From Mactra quadrangularis (taxonomy: Eukaryota; Mollusca; Bivalvia; Venerida; Mactridae), in the NCBI GenBank assembly GCA_025267735.1, contig CM046304.1, positions 28,647,381 to 28,711,380 on the forward strand: a stretch of DNA of 64,000 nucleotides, in the 5' to 3' direction. Within the stretch, counting starts at the first letter, position 1. Each line of letters opens with the position of its first letter. Below are positions 46,701 through 56,400 of the stretch, one piece after another. The notes under the pieces are model-generated. The model ran no database searches. It was not told where the DNA came from and worked only from the letters and a program-made list of their open reading frames with translations. The position numbers and the translations under genes are program-made.

Positions 46701-49651
46701 GCATCCAGCAATTCTGACATAGAACTCAATAGTCACTGGAGCTATTACAATTCTTGTTCATTTTTTATTAATCAAAGACTGATTGCATGTATTACCCTGG
46801 TGAATCTCCCCTAGTTACATCAAATATGATTGAGAATTTTGAAATCTTAAATCATTGGGGTCTTCCCATGACAGTTGTATTAAGTTTACTAAATCTAAGA
46901 CCAGAAAATAAAACAGTAAATTTCAATCAATCATTCAAGTTAAACTAACAGGACAGAACAGAACCAAAGACTGTGGTTCTATTTATCTAAGAGAGTAAAT
47001 GATGAACCTTTAGGCATTTATCTATACTTAAGTTTGGGGTAAATTATGTTTAGATCTTACTGTATCAAAATAGCAATACATAATTACAATCATAGAGAAA
47101 ATATCCAAACAATGCTTAGCCATGATCAATTAACAATATACAATTTTCTTACAAGTCATCCTTTAAAGTTTAAGTTTTATTGACCAGTGGACTAATGAAA
47201 TGTATGAGTTCATGTGAAGCTTTTAAAACTGTAAATTATAAAATTATTAATTTATAATAAAATTACAATCATTGAATCTAATATATTTAAGATAAAATAA
47301 CAATCAAATATATTTGAAATAAAATGAGTTAATCAAATATATTGAAAATAAAATAATCAAATAGTGCAGGGCTCGACATTAACTTTTTTTTTAACTTGTC
47401 CTGTCGGACAAGTACTTTTAAAAACCACTTGTCCTGACCAAAATCCAACTTGCCCTGACCTTCAGTCATACTGGATAGATTTGAAGTAGTTTCAATAAGG
47501 GTAATGATATTTCAAACAACCAAGTTAACCAGTTTGTATGTTTTATCTAAAATAACTAAACATTTACTGATAATAACAGAACTATTTATTTAACTGAGAA
47601 TAAACAACTAACAATTATCATATACATTGTTTTGACAGTGTTAAGTCATAAATTTTGGTTCATTTAATCGTTTATGGAAAACAGATATTTTACAAAAGTT
47701 AACATTATTGGAAAGAAGATTAAATTATGCATCCAATGATGTTACTTTAAGTTTTGTATCTTCCTTTACAATAGAATAGCTAGCAAGGTCATTGCAAATT
47801 AGAAATTAAATTATTGCAAAAAAGAATCCGACGTTTTTTGGCGATTTTTTTTCTGAAAAAAATCAACGACAACACCAAAGTCGGAAACGGACATAATGCG
47901 CTTGCAATAATTGATTTTCTTATGCTGAAAACGGAATTAAAATATTCGCATCAGAAAAAAAGTTACATGTGTATTTGTAATGCGAGATAAAAAATCCGAT
48001 TTTACCTAATGCTTTTTAAGTTTATTCACACTTTTAACACGGACATCATTTCCCATGACAAACTTAACTAATTTTAATTAAATTCCAACTTATTGCTTCC
48101 TAACATGATAATTAATACACCCCTCTCCAATTGATTTCCTGTCTAACTACTAACAACTATAAGCGGCGGCGATTTTCTTTTGATCAGAAAAGCACCGCTC
48201 CATATGACGTATTTGCCACGTGCCATATTGAATACTTCAAAAACGCGCCGCAATGCAAGATAAAGTTTGGGACCACAAGTATGATAGAAAATTTATTCGT
48301 CGACGCAATTAATTTAAAGAAGGGTACATATCAACAACTTTCCGTGTTGACATGTCCCATTAATCTCTCCTCGCACTGATATTATAACAGCGTACATAAA
48401 TAAATTAATAAACAATAAATAATCTTCGGACATTAAGTTTATCGTACCGTAATTGTTCTTTATCATAAGTTTCATTAGAACATGTTTGTGCCTATTATTG
48501 ATTAGTCATTTTTTAAATAAAATTTAATGGTGTTTTTTCAAGTCGCGATTTATATGCATTCTTCACATGTAATTGTCGCATCAATGACTTATCATAAATT
48601 ATTCATAATAAATATTGTTTGTAACAGTTTATTTATAAGTGTTGTGAGGTTTAACCAGATTTATAAACTTGGCAGCACAAAGTTATTTTCACGAAAAAGT
48701 CATTTTGTAACAGATAAAAGGTGTTACAAATATTAATAATACAAATAATAATGACAACAATTATCAACGAAACATTCAATAAAAGAAACGTTACAATTTG
48801 TCAAGTTTGATTTACCAACAATTGCACTTAAATGGAAAAGTGTTACTAATTAAAATAGAAATAAAACATTTTGAAATTTAAATAATATTTGTGCAGAATA
48901 AATTAACTTTAAAAATAGCGCGAATTAATTTCCAGGCAATGACCTTGATTTAATAACTTGTTCAATCATCTTATCTTCACCCGCTGTGCTTATCGTTACG
49001 CCTATCGATGTAACTTTAAGATCGTTTGCATACACATGACGAATATATACGTCACGCGGCGATCAGAGGTTTAATACAAGTCAGTCGGCGTATCGATTGA
49101 AGTTTAAGGGACGCATACTAGCGGCACTCGAAATAGAGAGCAGCAAAATAGTTACGCTTATATAAGAGATTCGTACAGAATGGGTTAAGACATGCTTTTC
49201 AATATCCCAAACTACTTGTCCGGTCGGACAATCGGCTTTATAAAGTACTAGTCCGGACCTTGGTTTCACTTGTCCCGGACAGTCGGACAATGGTTAATGT
49301 CGAGCCCTGTAGTGTGTAATAATTGTTTACACTCAATTAATACACAGTGACACCCAATAATAAGATAAATATACTCACTTTTTTCAGAAGACATTGTTCT
49401 TTAATCACTGGATGCTGGTTATTAGATGAAATGTCAAAACACTCCGAAATAGTTGAATTAGATGGAGATTGTATTAAATATTTTATGTAATATTGTTCTA
49501 ACTGACTAATGGTTCCATTTCCAAGCCGTGTAGCCAAACCCTTGAGGTATAATTTGTTCACAGAGTCATAGTCTATTGTTTGAGCACTACTCACACATCC
49601 CAGCATAACAACCATCAAAACAAAAATATTACACAGTTCATTCATTTTCAT
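28732..49651 (-). CDS. ZIP metal transporter, SLC39A8/SLC39A14 type, 9 coding exons
   Basis: ZIP8/ZIP14 family members import Zn, Mn, Fe and Cd across the plasma or endosomal membrane. Exons, 5' to 3' on the minus strand: 49379-49651, 36525-36702, 35640-35809, 34914-35042, 33429-33605, 32656-32670 (15-nt microexon), 30541-30745, 29725-29912, 28732-28899. All introns are GT/AG. The product is 500 residues (human ZIP14 about 490). Residues 1-24 are a signal peptide ending VSSAQ, followed by a Cys-containing ectodomain (NST and NGT sites, CLTPEDV). Transmembrane segments begin at VWGYG (151-155). The intracellular loop (251-330) is charged and not His-rich, though it contains HSH. Metal-site helices carry HNFIDG (347-352) and EEIPHELGD (376-384). 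EExPHELG is the ZIP8/14 signature; other LIV-1 members have HExPHE. The end is [14 protein letters not shown] plus a final helix. It cannot be assigned to ZIP8 versus ZIP14. The start is the first ATG before the signal peptide. Confidence 0.92.
29168..29348 (-). repeat. tRNA-derived SINE, family I body with another tRNA-like head
   Basis: On the minus strand the head reads GGCCGTGGCGTAGTGGTTAG (box A) and later CAGGTTCGAGCCCGGT (perfect box B). The body (reverse of CCAGTACTAACTTACCC and CACGAGGCCA) matches the body of the SINEs at 13671 and 30890. It lies in the last intron of the ZIP gene. The head is well preserved, but no acceptor-stem pairing closes it, so it is not called a tRNA gene. 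Confidence 0.72.
29537..29700 (+). repeat. Decayed SINE, family II
   Basis: AAACTCAGTTGGTAGCACC resembles box A, and AGTTTGATCCTTGAGCAGG is a mutated box B. The body TCATGAAATAACTTCTACAA and CCATTCTTCCACC match the copy at 23037. It lies in ZIP intron 8. Confidence 0.55.
30890..31125 (-). repeat. tRNA-derived SINE, family I (reverse)
   Basis: Read on the minus strand it starts with AACCTGGGTTGGTATCGCAG (box A region), has ACGGTTCGAATCCCACCC (box B), then the body with TTTCTGGCCTTGTGGAAGGG and GAGTACTGGTTATAGACAAG. It is very close to 13671-13934. It lies in ZIP intron 6. Confidence 0.72.
35093..35300 (-). mobile_element. Diverged copy of the Tc1/mariner-like MITE at 7344
   Basis: TATAGTATCCACAAAAAGTT at the left corresponds to the TACAGTACCCACCAAAAGTT end. 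In reverse orientation AAGATTCAGCATCTGATATC and CCAAAGCCTCCAAAAC match the inside of 7344-7719. The other end is lost, replaced by a decayed tRNA-like sequence (35300-35370). It is in ZIP intron 3. Confidence 0.6.
36730..36925. repeat. ACAAT/ACAAC-rich low-complexity repeat
   Basis: Variants of CAATACAACACAACACAATG run for about 190 bp just upstream (on the minus strand) of ZIP coding exon 2. Long cysteine- and valine-rich minus-strand frames here (36602-37023) are products of the repeat and not genes. Confidence 0.75.
37030..38300. other. First-intron sequence of the ZIP gene, no feature recognised
   Basis: AT-rich intron 1 sequence with no coding frame, no inverted-repeat element and no tRNA-like head that I could recognise. 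Confidence 0.4.
38309..38702 (+). mobile_element. MULE-like MITE, copy 3
   Basis: Same family as 2812-3169, running from CTATCTCCGTAAACAGATAT to TTTTTATCAGATTG. The 9-bp flanks CATCAACAT (38300-38308) and CATCAGCAT (38703-38711) differ at one base. It is more diverged internally than copies 2 and 4. It lies in ZIP intron 1. Confidence 0.72.
38790..38945 (+). repeat. Decayed SINE, family II
   Basis: AAGTTAACTCAGTCTTTAGC resembles box A; the box B region (GAGGATTCTATTCTGGGGGC) is mutated. The body GGTCATGAAATATTTCCTAT matches the copy at 23037. It lies in ZIP intron 1. Confidence 0.45.
39380..39725. mobile_element. Possible degraded hAT-like element
   Basis: CTGGTCCGACAGAATTGACC and CGGAATGTCCAGTTAAA near the left, and CACTGGTCCGAATGTCCAGT near the right, suggest inverted and repeated 'GGTCCGA / GGACATTCGGACC' words. 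The word usage resembles the ends of the 47367-49309 element (GTCCGGTCGGAC). The boundaries are not clear. Confidence 0.35.
40018..40166 (-). repeat. tRNA-derived SINE, family III (reverse)
   Basis: On the minus strand: GAGTTGTGGTCCAGTGGTAG (box A region), AAGGTTCAATCCCCTCT (box B), then GAGCACTGCTAATTTTCTTG and CAAGAAATTAACCTACC. Copies lie at 57588-57752 (minus) and 62160-62345 (plus). It lies in ZIP intron 1. Confidence 0.72.
40539..41232 (+). mobile_element. 694-bp inverted-repeat element, copy 1 (PIF/Harbinger-like)
   Basis: The ends TGCTAGGTTTACATCTGGCC and GGCCAGATGTAAACCTAGCA are perfect inverted repeats that extend about 25 bp. The flanks are TTG (40536-40538) and TTA (41233-41235), close to a 3-bp TWA target duplication as in PIF/Harbinger elements. 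The interior is GC-richer than the host and full of short direct repeats of CACGTTCTGTTACG. A 167-codon frame (40538-41041, +) and a 78-codon frame at the other end (41075-41311, -) both start near the terminal repeats; no domain is recognised. The same length recurs, inverted, at 55087-55780. It lies in ZIP intron 1. Confidence 0.82.
41778..41890. repeat. Foldback repeat
   Basis: CCCAAAGACAACTCAACCC at the left and GGGTTGAGTTGTCTTTGGG at the right are a perfect 19-bp inverted repeat around a 70-bp loop, which itself carries GATAACTCAACTCAAAGTTG. This may be a small foldback or MITE element. It lies in ZIP intron 1. Confidence 0.7.
42620..42803. mobile_element. MITE of the 'TGGTGCATACAATAAC' family, longest copy
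   Basis: ATTGAACTGTCAGTGGTGCG and GTGCCAATGACAGTTGAATG are imperfect terminal inverted repeats. Internally, AATACTCACTTCAGTACTTC and GAGTATTTAAATCAGC match the other copies. It lies in ZIP intron 1. Confidence 0.62.
44487..44882 (+). mobile_element. MULE-like MITE, copy 4 (best preserved)
   Basis: It starts CAATCTCCGTAAACAG and ends AATCAGATTG, with a perfect 9-bp target duplication GGACAGTCT (44478-44486 and 44883-44891). Length 396 bp. It contains TTTCTATTTTTAGACCAGGG and GTTGCGTGACGTAGACG blocks shared with copies 2 and 3. It is non-coding and lies in ZIP intron 1. Confidence 0.8.
45694..45952. mobile_element. hAT-like MITE with perfect CAGGGTTTGACACTAAC ends
   Basis: The 17-bp terminal inverted repeats are perfect. 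TGGTCT borders the left end and recurs one base beyond the right end. Inside, AGGGATTCCTCC-type words are repeated in both orientations. The same family occurs at 26413-26704. The ends also resemble the larger element at 47367 (CAGGGCTCGACATTAAC). It lies in ZIP intron 1. Confidence 0.75.
47367..49309. mobile_element. hAT-like non-autonomous element, 1943 bp
   Basis: The ends CAGGGCTCGACATTAAC and GTTAATGTCGAGCCCTG are a perfect 17-bp inverted repeat, flanked by TAGTG on both sides (47362-47366 and 49310-49314). Sub-terminal regions are rich in TTGTCCGGTCGGACAA-like palindromes. The interior has locally higher G+C and an 82-codon frame (48131-48379) without a recognised domain. No transposase is visible. 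It ends 69 bp from the 5' splice site of ZIP coding exon 1, so it is close to that gene's promoter side of intron 1. Confidence 0.75.
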
Positions 49652-50495
49652 CAATTTTATATGTAAACAAAAATAAGTCCCAATAAATTAAGAAAGTCTA
49701 GACTCATATGACAATCATCCAAGGATAAGCTGATTACCTATATTTATGAACACAATTGTAGATAAGTAAATGAATAAATATATAACTTATATATTAGTGT
49801 AATGAGGTTTTATTGAAAAATACCTCTTTCAAGTTCAATCAAAATGATCAAAAACTCCACACTGGATAAGTTCAATGGATCGCAGATTTTTAGTCCATTA
49901 AAAGATAAATCACAAACAAATAAAGTTGATACGACAAAATCACAATAAATTCGTGTACCAGAAAGTTTCAATTCAACACTTCGTAGGTAAACAACTACTA
50001 TTATATACGTGACAGTTGTGTGTGACAGCAAGCTCCACGCGAAAGGTTAAAGGTTATTCAATACGCGTATGGTAAAACCCAGCTCGACCGTAACATTCAT
50101 TCATGAGCTCACCTAAAAAACAACAACGTTTTGAAATAATGTAAGCTTATTCATATATTCACATGAATTGTGGAAAAAAATGTGATTTCTTCAACATACA
50201 GTATTGCAAAATATCATTATTTATAAATGAGTCATGATGTTAATTGATTAATCCGGTACGTGGCACGGGTAGTGTTGGGATTTATACTTAGCCAATTTTG
50301 CGACATTGATTTCAACACATTAAATATGTGTTTTAATTAAACTTGATGTTTAATTGACAATTTTTTAAATTAATTTAACTTTTTGATAATTGTCGATCTA
50401 ATTAAAGTGCTTAAATCAATACAAAAATCAATTATGTCCATGACGTAAAAACTTACTGTGCCGTAAAGCGTTCGCCTTGGGAATATGTAAACAAT
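49652..50495. promoter_or_regulatory. Divergent intergenic region between the ZIP and ankyrin genes
   Basis: Only about 0.84 kb separates the two start codons, which point away from each other, so both promoters and 5' UTRs must lie here unless there are distant 5' exons. No clear TATA box is assigned. Short frames (for example 49810-50031, minus) have no recognisable domain. A shared bidirectional promoter is an inference from spacing. Confidence 0.5.
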
Positions 50496-53400
50496 ATGGC
50501 GTCCGCCAGCACAAATCGGACTACCAGCAGTAAAAGATCAGAGAAAGAACGTTAGTGTGATTCTTGATTTGTCTTAGGTTTTCAAGTTTGTGTTGATATT
50601 TGATTCAATCTTTTTTTAGTGATTCAATCACTCCCCAAAGCCTGTCTTAATTGATTAATCATACAAATGTCATATCTGACAGTATGCTAAAATTTAGTAA
50701 GAACAACACAATGTATCCATTTCTTCTTCTTTTGCAATTATACAATCCTTGTTACTAAAGGGATTGTGGACAGGCACGGGAAAAAATTATTTGACTATTC
50801 CAAAGTCTCTTAGCCTGCTGAACAGGGGGCTAATTATTCATGCACATATTCTATTGAGGTCCAATTCATGTATTCTGATTACGGGACACATCTGGTTCAG
50901 CGGATCCCGGAAGTAAATAATATGAACTTAGGTGCTACCTATGGCGCGGAAAACAGACTTATATGTGTTACTTAAAAATATAGAAATAAGATTGTTACTT
51001 TGGCAAAATAAAATAAAAGATATTCGGCGCTGTGAAGGATTTATTTTGTTTGAGGGCCTATTAATTAGATAAGCTAGGGGAGATGACTGCGTAATTTATT
51101 GCATTCAGAAAAATCTGACAACATCTCATTCTTTTATGTCAGAATCATATTTCAATTCTGAAAGAAATGTATTGTACACATTTATTTATCCTATGAATAG
51201 AGATGAAGGTAAAAAAAGCCTTGATAAAACATTCATTTTTTAAGATAGAAACGTTTTCCTTTTTAAATTGTTTATTGCTTTATTGCACATGTATATATTT
51301 TTAATATTGTGAGTAATCATGGATTTAAATTGGGCCAATACGAGCACCGCTCACAGAAGGCAAACAGGATCAAGGTAAATCAAGGTAAATCATAAAACAA
51401 TGCCCGGTAACGTTAAGTTACGGAAGCGTGCCGGTTTAATCATGAACGTCTCTTAGCGACGTCACGAATGGTGCGTTGATAACTATTTCCGATGTAAAAA
51501 GTCATAAATAAATATTTTAATGAGGAAACGAACGAATTAAACGACCAAACATATTTGAATTGTTATCTTTGAATAAAATCGTAAAAAAGCACATTTGAAA
51601 TTATTTTGTAAGCGGAAAAGGCCACGAGGAAGCTGAAAATATTTTTATCCAATGAAAAGCCGCCAGTAGCTTCATTTATTGATCCGTATCGTTGAACGCT
51701 TGTAGTGCAATTTTCTATAGAGCGTCTTTAATCTTGATAAGCAGATGTTTGATAAAGCGTCTAATAAAATTGATGAAAATGGCGGCCTCCACAAACTGGA
51801 GATGTTTTTCAAACTCATAGGTCTAAATATTTTTCATTAATTTTATCATTTTTTTCAATTTTAAAGAATCAACGTACGTCATACACATTGTCTAAAAGCG
51901 CTCAAAGCCCTCGCGGGGCCTTTGGCCCCGCTTGGGTTTTCCGCGTATAAATATGCGTGCGCAGCCTGAAATCTGTTTTTATGAGCAGACGTGCGACGAT
52001 AAATGCGGCTAATTTTCTGTTATTATGGAGGCTGCCGCCCCCACACCCCGCCAATATTAAAAATGGATAACAAAAAAGCATTTTTAAAAAAATATTAAAA
52101 TTTATTCATTTAAATAATGAATAAAAAAACTGCATCGGTAAAAAAAAAATGACGTCCAAAATTTGTAAACAACGCAACGTCCAAGCATGCGCAATAGCGG
52201 GGTCCGCTAAACTAGATTCTATCCTCTGATTTCATTCACAGTCACCGCCAAAACTAGGTCTGCCTAGATCAGTAGAACCGACTGATCTCATCAACACAGT
52301 TTTTAATTAATCAAAATATGTAAAATGTCTCTGATCCTGTAACCTTCAGTGTAAGGCTTGTTTTTTGCCCTGTAAAATTTAGATTTTCAACGGACATATT
52401 GAGTTTTGTGGTGACTGCGTTCTTTTTTTGCTTATGCCTTATTTTTTCTTAATCAGAAACAAATCAAGCAATGTCAACAGGTCAAATGGTGTGTAAATAA
52501 TTATATTTCTGTTGCATTGAAGAAAAATTAAATCAGCAAACTACAAATGGGAAATTAGACCCATGAAAAAACATGTCAAAATTTCTGATATTTTATTTAC
52601 TTTAGGATTGAAAAATGAACTTGGTGAAGCAACAGAAAAGGGGGATGTGGACAAAGTTAAAGAGCTTATGGATAATTTTAATGTTAACAATGACTTTAAG
52701 ATAAAAAGAGAAGGTATGGGAAAAAGTCCTTTGTTGATTGCCTGTACATATGGCCAAACTCCTATTGTGGAAGAGTTTTTACAAGTGAGTATACCAATTG
52801 CCTGCTTCTTAAAGTTTATTTCAATTCTGTTTTGAATCAGTTTTCTGTCTTTAGCCCGTACCTCTGGAGAATTGTGTATTATAGAGTGTATAGGGAAAAT
52901 GTTTGCTTCAGCTGTTTTTAATCAATTAGCAAGTTAAGAATTTTGGTTAGATTTTGTAATTTTGTCACAACAATTTTAGTTAAATTGAAGTTGTTCTGAT
53001 TTTCCTTACTTATTTTGTAAGATTTTATTAAGTACTTGTGTATATCTATCATGTACAATTAGTTAATTGGTACTTTTTATGGGTAATCAATTTCAAATAT
53101 AAGTCTCCAGTTTGTAAATGATTAAATGGCAAATTTAGTCAACTTGATTGTACATTTGTATCACTGTTTAGATAACTGCTGGTTATATGATTCTAAAACA
53201 AACAAAAAGTTACATCTACTCTTGCATAAATGTTGTGCAGAGTTGACTTTGTAGTTTGATTTCAATGGAATAGAATGATTGTAACTAACTTTAGTACTTA
53301 CAAAACTTGTGTTTAGGGCAATTTAATCCTATCTAGCAAATCTTGCCGACCAGTCCTAGAAGTTTTTTAAATTTTACCTTCAGGAAAATTGATAAGAAGA

Positions 53401-56400
53401 TTATAAGTGAGGTGCACAATTTGCCCATTAAAAAAAACTTGGAGTCTACCACCTAACTTTTTCTCCAACCATTACTCTAAACAAAGGATTCTGATTGGCC
53501 TTATTGCTCAATCTATGCAATTAGTAGGTGACTGGTTGCCTGGGACAACTATTTTCTAGTTTTGGCAACCAAAAATTTATTTTGGGAAACAAAGGAAATC
53601 TAGTGCTTGCTACTGAAATGAACCGTTCTGGCAACCATTTTCATATCCTTATTTTGTACACTGTTGTTAATAACGTAACATCTTGTTTTCAGTCTGGTGC
53701 TGATCCATTGTCACGAATGTCTAATGGTAGAACAACAATACATGAAGTATGTGTAGGAGGTCATCCTGAGTGTTTAAAGTTATTGCTCAACCATATTGAC
53801 AATGTAAATGTCAAAGATAAAGATGGACAAACCCCAGCACATCTTGCTGCCTTCAATGGTGAAGTTAAATGTTTAAAATTATTGGCTGAAAAAGGTATGT
53901 TGTTTATTTGAATTGTTCATAATTAGGAAATATAGTTTGCTCTACTATTTGTGGCAATTTAATACCTTACCAGTATTAGTAGTTGCCAAAAGGGAATTCC
54001 TATTGACCCAGGCATAAAAAAAATTCACACATTTCAATGGCACAAGGCTGTCTATCTATTGTGGATTGTGGACTATAGTATTTCATTTTCATCAGCAAAT
54101 AGACTCAAATAGATCTCACCGATGACATGTGACCTATTTTGAACTTATATTAACAAAGCAATTAAAATGCCATCCAGGGCTTAATGTTTATGGTCATCTG
54201 ATTGTGTGTGACAATCTAGTACAATTTATAATTCATTGTCTTACTTGGCAACCTATTTCAGACCTTAATATCAAGCCCTGCTATCATACGAAAGGATTTT
54301 TGAGTTTCTTTATATGAATGAATATGTGCCCCAAAAATTGACCAGTTTTTACAGAATAATTGACCATTTTCAGTAGAATACAAAATTTCATGTAAACAGT
54401 CATGCAGGAAGAAAGTTACAGGATATCTTATTTCTCATGTTTACAGGAGCCAATTTAGTTTTAGAAGATTATAAAGGGAGACAATGTGCACATTTAGCTG
54501 CTATGAGAAATCATAAAAAAGTTCTACAACTCTTGTTTGACCTTGGTGTTGACCTAGATTGTAGATGTGAAAATGGTAAAACACCAGTTCATTATGCTGC
54601 CCAGTATGGAGGTATGTGTTTTTATGTGTACAGGTTTGACAATGAGTGCCCCAAGGGGGTGGAAATCTCTGGTTTGAAATTAATTTCAAAATTAAGATTA
54701 AGATTAAGCAGGGGCCAACCTGCTACAATGTATTTTGTGTGTCTGTGTTGGCTTAACACTTATATATAAGTTATTGGTTAAGATTTAGGTGCAATACTTT
54801 CATAACTTTGAACTTAACCATTGTCAACAGGTTACCATTGGAAGTCATATACAAAGTCCCATAACTCTAGAGTATAGTTTGACTGAATTTCGGTTTTCAA
54901 CCTAAAAAAATTCATAAATTGAAGTTTTATGCAAATTCATCCTAGTGCTTTTGCTAACATGATTCAGCACCCACAATAGTCTAGTCCAAGGACTGCTCTT
55001 GTTGTTTCCTGGTTCAAGAAACTCTAACATGATTGGCATGCCTAATTTGCTCTCAATGGACGTTGTACCTATATTTCATTCCCTTATGCTAGGTTTACAT
55101 CTGGCCACGATTACCACGATGTCCCCGATTCCAGAGCATCGTGGCGAACGTAACAGAGCATGGAGTCCAATAGGGGTGATTGTGGAGGAGCGTAACGGAA
55201 CGTGGTTGAATCGGGGACATCGTGGGCATCGGGACAGATTTTAAATCAAACTTAAATTTCACCACGATTGCCCCTATTCATTTTCTAATCGTGACAGAGC
55301 GTGGCCTTCGTAACAAAACGTAACGGAACGTACCGAAGCATAACAGAACGTAACAGAACGTGGAGTACAATCGCAACAGATCGGGACCAGGGTGGACACA
55401 TTTTTTCATCCCGCGTCGCTGGGAAAGAATTATTTCTTGTTTAAATATCAAATCGTGACGTAAAACATGGTCATTTGTCTCAAATCGTAGGTCAAATCGC
55501 AGGAGATCGCAACAAAGCGGCTTTGTCGTGGGAGATCTTAACAGGACGTAATGGAACGTGGTGGAGTGTGAAAGCCAATCGTGTTGATCGCAACAAAGCG
55601 TAACAGAACGTGATGCAAATCGTGGGCTCGATCGTGGCAAAGCGCAGTAGAGCGCAACAAAACGTGCTGATTTCGTAAGGAAGCGTAACAGAACGTGGAG
55701 TATACCATCTAATCGTAGAGCTCCCCGATTTTTTAGCCTCTGGCTAATCGGGGAGATCGTGGCCAGATGTAAACCTAGCATTACAAAACAGGTCTAACTT
55801 AGGTGAAAATTTCATTTGAAAGTAGCCCATATTTTATTATGAAATAACAAATGGCATTATTCTTATATTTTTGCAATGAAAATGACTTAGTTAGAATTAA
55901 TCATTATTCTTACAGCTTTAATATATATGTGCATACAAGGATTCCCTTTGTTTTTAAATGGAATTATCAACAGTGTTTTGTTCAGCTCTCAATTTGACAA
56001 TGCTAAAACTTCATATATAGAAAATAATATTTCTGACTTCCAAATCGTTATAAGCCCCTTTAGTAACATTGTGATTTTCATCACATGTGGCATTAACAGT
56101 ATACACACGAGTTTCCCTGAACACCTTGAGAAAAATATTGTGTTCTGTTTATATTAATCAATATGATATTTGTTTATCTTTTATTATACCCCTGCTTAGA
56201 AGAAGAGGGGGGTATACTGTTTTACCCTTGTCCATGCGTCCGTCCGTCTGTCCGTCCGTTACAAAATTTCCGTCGCAGTTTTCTCAGCAACTATAACATG
56301 CAGCAGCCTAATTCTTTGCATATTGCTTCATCCCATAGTCCCATGTGGTGTAAAGCGATTTCATGCTCCTTGCTCATCTACTTCCTGTTTGTCGCATATT

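Noticed and set aside
48131..48379. 82-codon frame inside the CAGGG element as a transposase
   Set aside because: No recognisable transposase or zinc-finger motif, too short, no neighbouring coding pieces.
53528..53692. Upstream extension of ankyrin exon 3 as coding
   Set aside because: The frame is open, but the consensus acceptor at 53691-53692 precisely restores the ankyrin repeat; the upstream part lacks repeat features.
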